A stretch of DNA of 64,000 nt from Campanula takesimana. Taxonomy: Eukaryota; Streptophyta; Magnoliopsida; Asterales; Campanulaceae. A model generated the notes under the pieces. That model worked only from the letters and a program-made list of their open reading frames with translations. It had not been told where the DNA came from and searched no databases. How positions within the stretch are numbered: position 1 is the first letter of the stretch; every line of letters begins with the position of its first letter. The position numbers and the translations under genes are program-made. The stretch is from contig JAOWBW010000766.1 in NCBI GenBank assembly GCA_026119855.1, forward strand, positions 62,001-126,000. Direction: 5' to 3'. Positions 12,205 to 21,231 of this stretch are shown in pieces.

Positions 12205-14622
12205 CTAATCAATACCGACATCGGCTTCCTCCTCCACCTGGGCAATCAGATCGTCAAGGTTCCCTGCTTCAACCGGAGGAGGGATCCACTGCAGATTACC
12301 GGCCTTGCGATCTTGGTTCTGAATCACTCTCAGACCCTTGTCAGAATAAGGGATCAAAGAATGAGCAGCTCGAGGCTCAACACCATACTCATCCTGATTA
12401 TAAAGGCGGCCAAGCTTATCCAAGGTTATGTCCACCTCGGGGTCGATCCAGAGAAGATGAGATAGATTGGACCAGGCATCATTGTAGGTAGTACCGACCT
12501 CATCCTGGACTGCCGCCCTCATCGCTGGTCCTCTCTTAAAAGCCTCTACTGCTTGCTTCTCTCGACTCGGAATACTTTCTTCCAGCTGGGCAAGCCTCTC
12601 CTCTGCAGCATTTTTCTCCAACACAAGACCCTCCGCTCGAAGATGCTCCCTTTCAAGATCGGCTTTGGCTGCATCAGCCTCCCTCCTCGCTGCCTGGACC
12701 ACCGCCTCAGCCCTCCGGACCATCTCCTCGGCGTCTGCCGACTTGTCCTCCGCCGCCTTCATCTCAGCCTCAAATAAAAGCTTCTCCCTCTCAAGGATCT
12801 CCACTCTTCTCTTTAGCTCGGCATTAGAAGCGCGGAGAGGCTTGACTTCGTCCTCCAACTTCCTGGTGTTGCTTATAGCCAGCTGCATCAAGGCATACTC
12901 GTACTGGGCAATAGAAGGAAGCTACTAGAAGAAAATCGAAGCGTCAAAGATGCTAATAAAAAATCATGGGGCAATTAATGAAGCATAAAGTACCTCGCTA
13001 ATGAGTAAGCCCTTGCGGTTTCTGAGTTGTATGGATTTCGGCCTGGTGTCCACCAACCTTTGAACAGTTCGCTGATTCATAGCTCTCTTGATGACGGCCG
13101 CGCCGAGCTTAAGAGCAGGACCAGAGTGAATGGAGTCGTCTATATCCAGTATTATCATCACATTTCCAAGGGCATTGGCCAGATCGTTGATGTCGGCTTC
13201 AGTAGGAATTGAGGGCGAAGCCGAACCGCGGTTCGAAGGGGTCCTCTTAGAAGGAGGCTCTGAAACATCCCCTATCTCTTCCACTGGCCTTTTCCCTCGA
13301 TGGCCCCCCTGGTCCACCTCCACCTCGATGTGTTGGCCCCGACTTTGGTCCAACGTTGGGTTAACATCCACTTCAACCCCCTTATCCACAATCTCAATCT
13401 CGTCTCCTTCTCCACCAGCTTCAACTTGAACAACCGGAGGACAGGTGGGAATAACAGCGCCTCCCTTTGACTGCAGCGCCTCTTGCCTGGCCGCCATGTC
13501 GGAATGACGCTTCTCTACACCGCGGATACGTGACAACTGTTTTTTCCTTCTCGCCGCCATCGCAGGATCAAATTCCTCTTCGTCAATAAGCTGGATATCC
13601 TCTATGGAAAGATATGCATGAAAAAGGGGGTACATGAACGCCTTTAAAACAACAAAGTAGAACTAGAAAAGTGCATAAATGACTATTATGAAAAGGAAAT
13701 TACGTCCTATAATGCCCTGGGCTTTGAGGCATATGTCAGCCTCCCTTTTGCACAACATGCAGTCAGAATGAAAGACAAAGTTTGGATGAATCACCCATTC
13801 CGGGAACCGACTTCCTCTCTTGACCTCTACCACCAGGAGAACGCCCGAGATAGGCCCCTTCATCAGACCGGCCTGGATGTGAAATCTGAAATCGATCTTA
13901 GTCTTAGACCAATCCAACGTAGCAGTAACAGCAAATTCTTCTAGTCTCTTTATCAAAGCCGCGCTCTAATCGGGACGATGAACTGCTGAAGGCTTAACTG
14001 GGTCTCTATCAGGACCTAAGAACTCCCAACCCTGACGGCTCTCCACTTTAATAATATGTTTGTTCCAACCGGTCACCTTATTCACAACACTCGAAATGGG
14101 AATCATGAGTTTGGGCTTGTTAGGGTCAGATTTGATAGTGATGGTTCTGGACAACGAATTATACGAAGACTGGAAAACATGATAGAAAGCCGACATGCAA
14201 GGCTCGAAGCCAAGAACGCGACAGAGAATTATGAATCCAGTCAGGTACCTCACGGCGTTAGCACCTAAGTGGGCCGGGACAATATTCCACTCCTCCAGGT
14301 ATTCATTGATAAAAGGGTCAAGGGGAAGGCGAAGCCCAAGCTGGAACTGTTTGTAGTAGAATGGGACAAACGTGTCATCATAGTAGAACCTCCTAACCTC
14401 CGCCTCACTAGCAAACGGCTGGGCTTTACTATAGAACAGCTTAAATTCTCTCCTATCCACCCCATAATTTTCGTAGAGGTCCTTGATCATAGCAGCACCG
14501 CCAGAAGGGCGCCTACGACGAACTGAGCCTGAGGGACCCGCCTCATCTCGACCTCGCCTGGGGGCCACGGCTTCCTCTCCAAATCTATCCACTATCCTTC
14601 TTTAAGCACTTTCTTCGGCCAT
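12205..14622 (-). pseudogene. Antisense gene of the Tat element, Transposase_28-like protein with coiled coil
   Basis: Read on the minus strand from ATG 14620-14622. The first exon has the PLDPFINEYLEEW--VPAHLGANAVRYLTGF--LCRVLG block I associate with Pfam Transposase_28 ('putative gypsy type transposon' family). A TAA lies just after the start, and a TAG (13966) sits where a Gln is expected. Splice-like boundaries occur near 13716/13597 (acceptor ctttccatag) and near 12992/12921 (donor gag|gtacttt, acceptor tcttctagtag). The second exon is charged (RRKKQLSRIRGVEKR). The last exon is a long alanine/glutamate-rich coiled coil (12891 to about 12560) with a conserved acidic C-terminus. Function is unknown. 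This reading frame is far better preserved than the sense pol genes. Confidence 0.75.
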
Positions 14623-14699
14623 ACCTGCAGTAACCAAGGGGTTAGAGTCATCCCGTGATGAGGACGAGGTGACCTTCCCCCCCCCCCCCCCGATTCAAC

Positions 14700-15049
14700 T
14701 ACTGGGGCCAAGGAAGGACCCTCAAAATGAGATCGAAAGGCCGATTTATCTTTAACATAGTGAAGAAAAATGTGGTTTATAACGGCATCAAGGGTATTAA
14801 GGAGTAAGATACCATCAACACAACCTGGGAGGGCCCTGGGGGCAAACAAACCTGTAGGATACCTCAAATCGTCTCTAGGGGTCTTATTAAAAAACAACAG
14901 GTCACCAATTGCCATTAAAGACAACATTTTCCAAATTCCTTCCGACAGCATATAAATCCTATTATTCCGCTCGTAGAAGCCAAACATGGCATCGGGATCA
15001 AAGTATGGGGTACCAAGCATATCAGGAGGAATAGCTAGATTTTTTCTAA
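14700..15049 (-). pseudogene. Upstream exon(s) of the Tat antisense gene
   Basis: A minus-strand frame opens after an acceptor-like ttttag near 15050. It contains MLGTPYFDPDAMFGFYERNN and a NTLDAVINHIFLHYVKDK block, then enters a poly-C/poly-G tract (14680-14692) where it loses coherence. It lies between the TATA box at 15341 and the Transposase_28-like exon, so it is probably part of the same transcription unit or a small upstream ORF. I recognise no domain. Confidence 0.45.
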
Positions 15050-15340
15050 AACCTACTTATGCAGATACGAAAAATCAAGCACGAAAAATGGGAACTTCAA
15101 AGCCCTAGAACCTCAATAATGGTGAAAATTTTAGAAATTGCTAGAATGGTTCGAATTAGTACCTTTATCAGAAATGTAATCGGAGAAAAAGGTCGGGCGG
15201 TGGCATGAGCGAGAACGATCGGAGTAGGTTGATGGGAGTTGCAGCAAGAACAAAGTTATCCAAAGACTCGCCGGAGGCAGGTACACTACTCAGGCAAGGA
15301 ATTTGAAAATGGGATAGTTTCGAGGGTTTATTTTGGGAGT

Positions 15341-15350
15341 GTATATAGAC
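15341..15350 (-). promoter_or_regulatory. TATA box for the main Tat antisense gene
   Basis: On the minus strand the sequence reads gtcTATATAC. It is followed by a C/A-rich leader (aaaataaaccctcgaaac) and, downstream, by antisense coding exons. Its position fits a promoter driving transcription opposite to the retrotransposon. Motif-based only. Confidence 0.5.
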
Positions 15351-16118
15351 GGGTCGAAAATTCATGGATCCGGGTCTGACCCGATTCTGACCCGTGACCT
15401 ATGGGCCGCACGTACCCCCATGAACCCATCATGACTCGCATTTAATGGGCCACGTTTTCGAGGTGAATGTCCCATCATTAAGACACTGTACCAGTCAAGA
15501 TAAGGGGAAGGACAAACGATTGAAGTGACCCAACTGCCGTTTGAAAAACACGAACGGACTGCCAATGCTAGATTGACACGCGGCAGTCCGAGACCTGCAG
15601 CAGAAATGCCAGTCGGCTTCGTAAATCATAAACATTCCAGATGGTTAGGTCGACATTGAAGTGTTCAGCGCATGGAATAACCGACATCCCCAATGGTATC
15701 GGGGAATAAGACGAGACCGACATGTCATTCATAGTTGAACAATAGATACAAGTGCATTCCATGCCGACATGTCATCAAGGATCAGGCGATCAGCATTACT
15801 TTAAGACGACATCATGGAAAAGGTGGTGTTAATGAGATGAAAATCAAGGTCATGCAGGATGCAAGGAATTCGAGCCATGGAGTCAATTCACAATCAGAAC
15901 AAAGGTGTCTGAAAGGGTAAAATCCCATTATATATATCTATAACAAAAAGGACCCCCACAACAAGGTCGGGGGCCTGACCTATACAAAAAAGAAAAAAAA
16001 ACCCTATTGGATCATCCTAACCAAAGATTCAAGAAAGATCACAATCTTGATCTTAATCTTCGTCATCCTCCTCCCACTCAACATCTCCATCATACCCATA
16101 TTCATCAATGATGATGGG

Positions 16119-16393
16119 TTATGGTTCATCTTCTTCATCTTCATCATCATCCTCGTCCTCATCCTCTGACTCTTCTGCACTAGAGTCATCATCAGAAGAT
16201 TCTTCAACTGGGTCCGGCTCCGAGTATTCGCCATTACTATCGGACGGCGATTCGTCCGCCGGAAAAGATGAACGTTTCTTGGATGGGAACATTGAACTAT
16301 CGCTGCTCGAAGAATCATAGCTCTCAACTTGATTTTCTGATTCTGTACTCACTTCTTCTAGAAAAAATTATCGTATTTCCTCTTTGGAGCCAT
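16119..16393 (-). pseudogene. Second antisense ORF of the Tat element, acidic Ser/Glu/Asp-rich protein
   Basis: On the minus strand, ATG at 16391-16393 begins MAPKRKYDNFF. A one-base loss in a T-run then shifts the frame. The continuing frame is extremely acidic (runs such as EESEDEDEDDDEDEEDEP) and serine-rich, and ends at 16119. About 90 bases upstream of the ATG is a clear TATA box (16485-16494). The basic start followed by an acidic tail suggests a nuclear or chaperone-like acidic protein, but this is inference. It is separate from the Transposase_28-like antisense gene. Confidence 0.55.
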
Positions 16394-16484
16394 CTTTGAA
16401 TTTTCGTGAAATTTGGAATGTTCTTGAAGGGTCTTTGAAGAATTCTTTAAAGAGGATAAGATGAACAACCAGTAGATGGATTGT

Positions 16485-16494
16485 CTATTTATAC
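16485..16494 (-). promoter_or_regulatory. TATA box for the second Tat antisense ORF
   Basis: The minus strand reads GTATAAATAG, a near-consensus plant TATA box. It lies 92-101 bases upstream of the ATG at 16393, leaving room for a leader of about 60 nt. Confidence 0.55.
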
Positions 16495-16712
16495 TCCCCG
16501 AATATGAAGCGGCACAGTATTTATCTGTCATGATTGAGGCGCAATTAATGAATGTCCGCTCTCCAAGAGGAATAATGATTCCACCTGAATCAAATCTGCA
16601 GTGACATCAGCAAATCCAGGCGAAAAAGGGATTTTTGGTGGCTATAGGTCAAATCAACATAAATGAAGTGCAAATCAAGTATGAGGGGCACAGTTCCTAC
16701 TCGACATACCGA

Positions 16713-16732
16713 GATAGAAACTCGGGGGCCAC
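16713..16732 (+). other. Polypurine tract of the Tat element
   Basis: Purine-rich gatagaaactcgggggccac directly abuts the 3' LTR start (TGAACG). This is the site where plus-strand DNA synthesis would prime. Confidence 0.7.
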
Positions 16733-17404
16733 TGAACGACATAAACCGACAAGGACCAAATGAGACCCATATGCTCTGGGGCCATACACCTAGGAGGACT
16801 ATACCGAGAGGCCCATTCACCTAAAGCCTATACTTATAGGCCGACATCGTACAGGCTGAGCAGGCAGACCTTGCCTAGGTCGAATTCCAAGAAGCCCAAT
16901 CCCTAGCCGGCCTCTAAGACGAGTCGAGCTAGATGATGGGCCGAGTTATATCAAGAACCATTATCACAAGGAGTCCACTTACAGAGTTTGACTACAAATC
17001 TAACAGTGGAGATCCTTATCTGAACAAGGATGTCTCTTCTACAAGATAACTGGGATACCACTCATCTTTATCCGGAGTTCATCCCTAAGGAATACGAGCC
17101 CCATAACAATACGGGCTCCCTAGGTTTTTTGACAAGTTAGGACTCATTCACCCACGCCTATATAAACAGGTCCTCACAACAGGAGACGGGTAATGAACTC
17201 TTTGGCTCAAAACTAGTCAATTGATTTCTCTATTCACATATATCACCCATATTCTTATTCTCACGCCGGAGGGCCTTCGCCGGTGAAGCCCCAGTGTAGT
17301 TTACGTTTGTTTAGTGTGCGCAGATCCATACAGGGAATTCTCATTGCTGGATTTATCCGAACCACTAGACGAAGGGCTGATCCGACACGTTTTTGGCAGC
17401 ATGA
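16733..17404 (+). repeat. 3' LTR of the Tat element
   Basis: 672 bp, closely matching the 5' LTR and the solo LTR at 22150. The terminal CA has become GA (17403-17404). The target duplication tcgat follows at 17405-17409. Confidence 0.93.
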
Positions 17405-18554
17405 TCGATTTTATAATTTAATGTGGATTTATTAACTCCTACATGTTAGTAATAAATTGGTGTGTCCAATTTATTTAGTGTAAGGTAGGAGTTGGAATGC
17501 TCAAAATATAATGGGCAAGTTGGGAATGGGTAAGTATCCCACATGGAAAGGGAAGGGAAAAATTCCCTAGTCTTTTTCCTTTTAAAAGGGTATCCCAAAT
17601 GGGATAAGGAGGGAAATAATTTGAAAGACCATTGATGGGTAAAATCTTGAGAACTTATCCCACATTGGTTTAGAATAAAAAGGTGAGCTATTTTAAATAC
17701 AATTAACCATTTTTATGGGTTAAGATTGTGTGGACTAGAGGCTCTCTCTCGCGCCCGTGTGCGCAGGTGGGTGCAAATTTCAGTTAAAATTTGACAATTT
17801 GGGCCTCAGACCACCGGACTCATGTGTGCGCGTCCTGCGGACACGAATTTGGCTCGACAAGCCACCTTTTTGTGCATTATTTTTCCGTCCCAACCAGAAA
17901 GAATTTGAATTTAATTATATCAAATTCAACAATTCTTTTGATTTTGTAACAACCCATTCATTGCTGCATTGATTCCAGTTTAATGAGGTAATTAAATGGG
18001 ATATTCTGAGCAGCTTATAATGGCCATTTTCGACACAGAAACTTCCAGCAGTCTCACACCCTCTTCTTTCTTAGCGTTTTCCTTTGCCCTCTTGATTTCT
18101 TTCCGTTGTGACTCAGTCCAAGCACATCGAAGTTCGTTGGAGGTGCTATTGTGCAGTTTCTGTCCGGTCAGTCCGTTGTATCCTGGGAGACAGGCGTCCA
18201 ACGTATCCTCAAGAACAACATCGGTGAGGGGGCGAATTTGTCTTAAGGACAGTGTTGGTTTACACGACTCAGACAACCCCATCAAGACCATTTCCAGTTT
18301 TAATTTTAATTCTGGTTTGTTCGCTTTGTTGTAATATATTTCTAACAGAAAGAAGATGAAATGACTAAAGTACCCCTTTAAAAGTCATGTGCATGGAACA
18401 TGAATTAATTTCGTCAAAAAATTAACGATTTGTTAGTTTTTACACCTAATTGCAACAAAATGACAAACTTAGGAACCGGATTGGCACAAATCAAAACTCA
18501 GCTAGGGTATTGCAATTGTGTGTAAAACACAGGTTACCAAATTGCAATTAGCCC

Positions 18555-19659
18555 AACAAAGAATTCACAAAAAACAATGCGAAGTAATACTCCGTTTGAT
18601 AATAGAAATGTGGACAATACTCGGAGACGTAAATACTTCATTATAGTAAAATTATAGTAAACATAGATTGAAAAAGTGAGCTTGGAAAGTCAAAATAGAT
18701 CCAGGCATCCAAAGTTGATATTGAGATATACAATTGACATTAATACAATTTAGTAGTACATATAAAAAGAGTGCATTAATAATTCTAAAAACAAAAAAAT
18801 GTCAAAGAAAAGGTAATAGTTTGATGGTTAGGTCTCACAAGTCCCAAACCATGGTTCGATCTGAAATGGTTTGGTTGGGTTCGGTCTGGTTTAGTTTGAA
18901 GGAGTCAGACCACAGACCAAACCAAACCACACGGTTCGGGAATATTTTGAGACCGAACTGAACCAATCATGCTTGAAAATCTAACATCTGGTTTGGTTTA
19001 TTTTCATACTGCGGTTTTGAACGAACCGCTGACACCCCTAGCCGCCTCGACACCATGTTTTAGAAATTGGGGTTAGGGTGTAATGATAATCCTGGATATT
19101 GATTGAATCGTGTATAATCCACTTTCCGAATAAAGTATTTCGACCCTTTATTGCCCGAGTATCACGAAATCTTTATTGGGATAAGACAATCAAACTTTCT
19201 GTTTCTGGGCAAAGAAGACATAATCAAAACTAGAGAATTGGTTTTAATTTTCCGTAATGTTAAATGAGACCAAAATCTGTTTATATACAGATGACAGTTA
19301 GGAGAAGTAATGGTTGGCATCTTAACAGTCATGATTGTTAGCATCTAACAGTCGTACTTGCTGTCCAACCGAGGTGTCTGTTGGTTTTGGCGGGAAAAAC
19401 AGGTAATAACATTGGAGCACCAACTATACCGTCTCGGAAAAACTGGTAATAACAAGGGGCGCTGCCCCTTGACCCCTGCTTCTTTATCGTGGTCGAAAAC
19501 ATATTAACTCAAATGAGTGTGTACTCCACACTTTTCCTTACTCGTATCCGAGCCTAATATGAAATCGCATTGGTCTCTAGTAAATCACATTACATAAAAT
19601 AGCTGATGACACTAAAATCACCAACACCATGCTCATGGTTAAAAGTGCAGTTAAAATTG
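18555..19659. other. Right flank of unit A, no gene recognised
   Basis: Collinear with 23972-25078. It contains a segment of repeated ggtttggt/accaaacc and aaccg blocks (about 18835-19040) ending in cgctgacacccctag. That ending resembles hAT-type or other DNA-transposon ends, but I cannot close an element. A small hairpin (aaggggcgctgccccttg) lies at 19459-19476. Open frames here are short and conserved only because the duplication is recent. Confidence 0.6.
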
Positions 19660-19663
19660 TGGG

Positions 19664-20213
19664 ACGGTTGGCGATAGGGAGCCTCTCAAGTTATGTGCTA
19701 TATGCTATATGATTATTTGTTGATATTGTTTCTTTATGATTATCATATCAGCATGTAACGTAGTTGCATTTTAGTAGCTTACTGAGATTTATTCTCACCC
19801 TTTATTTGTTTACTGTTTTAGATAAAGGCGGGTCCAGGGGATAGGACACTTGGCACGGGAGGACGTTGGGATTTGGTGGTAAGAGTTGGGACTTGTTTTG
19901 TTAAGGTTACATTATGTAAATGTAAAACCTTTTGGGTAGAGTACCCGTACTTCCTGTTGTCACACCTATTTTGGTTCATGTTGGTGTATGTATATTTGGA
20001 TAAAAGTTTGTAAGCCTTCGGGCTAAATACTTTCGTTTGTGGAGGTTGTTTGAAAAGTTTGTTTAAAGTTGAATGAAGTCTTTGAACTTCAAGTGTGATT
20101 TTATTAAACTTTATAAAAGTACATTTCGAAAATTTTTCAAAAGTGTTTTATAACGTCTTCCACTCGTGTCCCGAGCGTGGGGCCAAGTAGGACCACGGGT
20201 CTGGGGCGCGACA
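19664..20213 (-). mobile_element. Fragment of the 2.6-kb LTR family at the duplication junction
   Basis: This is the reverse complement of about the first 0.56 kb of the solo LTR at 8472: it ends ggtctggggcgcgaca, the reverse of TGTCGCGCCCC. Its left edge is ragged and coincides with the point where unit A departs from unit B, and its right edge is the intact LTR terminus. The next base starts the second copy of the flank. Confidence 0.85.
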
Positions 20214-21231
20214 GTGTTTCTTTTTGGGTTCAAGTATGATTTATCAAATGGTTCACCACCACCGTTTGTGGCATCATTCACCTAGTCCAAAGTTGTCACA
20301 ACTTGGGAGTGAAGGTCTTGGTTCCATCATCCATCTCATATCACTAAGTCCTTAGTTCGTATCACAAGGGGGTGTTGGGTCAAGGTATCTACCAATCTTC
20401 ATTGATTTTTCAATTAGAACGATCTAGGCTTCCGCTTGTTTCCATCATCCATCGCATATTGAAAACCAAGTAGAATCAAGTAAACAAATAAAGTAAAGAA
20501 AGACAATTGAATCTATTTCTAAGCAATTGAAAAGAAGGAAGAATATGAAGAAGAACAGTTAGGAGATTAGTATGCCTAGCTGCAAATTTCTTGGGATCAT
20601 CAGTGTATTTATGAGTAGGTGACGCGTGTTGCAAGCAAGGGGCAAACAATAGGAGGAAGCCTTGTATTTACACTTGACTAAGAAAAGATGAATTCTTTGA
20701 AGGGAAAATGAATCATAATTTTGGTAGTATTTGATTAGGAAGCAAAACATTTTGAAAGACCCCAATATTGACTCAGTTAGGTCAAATCTCAGGTTACCGT
20801 AGTAAGAAGCAAGAAAGATACAATTAGGAAATAATCGAAAATAAAAAGGTGGCCAGTTTTCAGAAGACATGTCCGATACGAGAATGAAAGTGTGTCCCGT
20901 ACCTGTACGATACTCACAACACAGGATTTCCCATATTTCCATTACCATTAGTTTTGTTTCTCCGTTAAGTCCAAAACTACCAGATTAAGCTAAGAACTTA
21001 ACAGAAGATGATGAACTTAACTAAAACTGTTCAAAAATCAATACAAAGGGACAACCACCTTGACTTTGCCCTGAGAAACAAGTTCATGTAGTCCTCTTAT
21101 AAACAAGTATGGTTCGACAGTGATAACAAAAATGGGCACCTCTAAAAATCGTAAGATGGTTGCAGTTGAAGAAGAAAAGAAGACAATTTTAATACAATTT
21201 TCAGAATATTAAAATTGTTCAAAAAAAAGAA
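20214..21231. other. Left flank of duplicated unit B, no recognised gene
   Basis: Second copy of 3-1022 with scattered single-base changes. A one-base deletion near 20930 lengthens the minus-strand open frame to 129 codons (20559-20948). This is not evidence for a gene, because nothing else supports it. Confidence 0.7.

Larger units (their letters stand above)
1949..17404 (+). mobile_element. Full-length Ty3/gypsy retrotransposon, Tat lineage, with antisense genes
   Basis: Two 672-bp LTRs (1949-2620; 16733-17404) start TGAACGACAT and end GGCAGCATCA (GA in the mutated 3' LTR). They are flanked by the 5-bp target duplication tcgat (1944-1948; 17405-17409). The order is gag, protease, reverse transcriptase, RNase H, second RNase H, integrase, as in the Tat lineage, where two RNase H domains are the hallmark. 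A long region between integrase and 3' LTR carries genes on the opposite strand, also typical of Tat elements such as Grande. A 2,624-bp solo LTR of another family sits inside integrase, so the element itself is about 12.8 kb. Sense coding is ruined by several stops and at least two frameshifts. Confidence 0.9.
1023..18554. mobile_element. Non-autonomous Mutator-like element (unit A), split by a Tat retrotransposon
   Basis: The ends are long inverted repeats of about 200 bp. The left arm starts gggcaaattgcaatttggta at 1023; the right arm, read in reverse, starts gggctaattgcaatttggta at 18554. Both arms then share the phrases for a tttacacaca(g/a)ttgcaataccctagct block and a tgttgcaattaggtgta block. 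The flanks are aaaaaagaa (1014-1022) and aacaaagaa (18555-18563), a 9-bp target duplication with one mismatch, as expected for Mutator-like elements. Without the Tat insertion the element is about 2.07 kb. No transposase motif is visible, so it is non-autonomous. It contains a GT microsatellite and short open frames on both strands (1368-1712; 17992-18334) that are kept in the second copy. These could be captured gene fragments, but I recognise none. Confidence 0.85.

Noticed and set aside
18835..19045. ggtttggt/accaaacc-rich segment ending gacacccctag as a hAT-like transposon end
   Set aside because: I could not find a matching opposite terminus or an 8-bp target duplication, so no element is called.
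19459..19476. Hairpin aaggggcgctgccccttg as a possible terminator or regulatory RNA
   Set aside because: It is a short isolated palindrome with no adjacent gene, and plant nuclear genes do not use such terminators.
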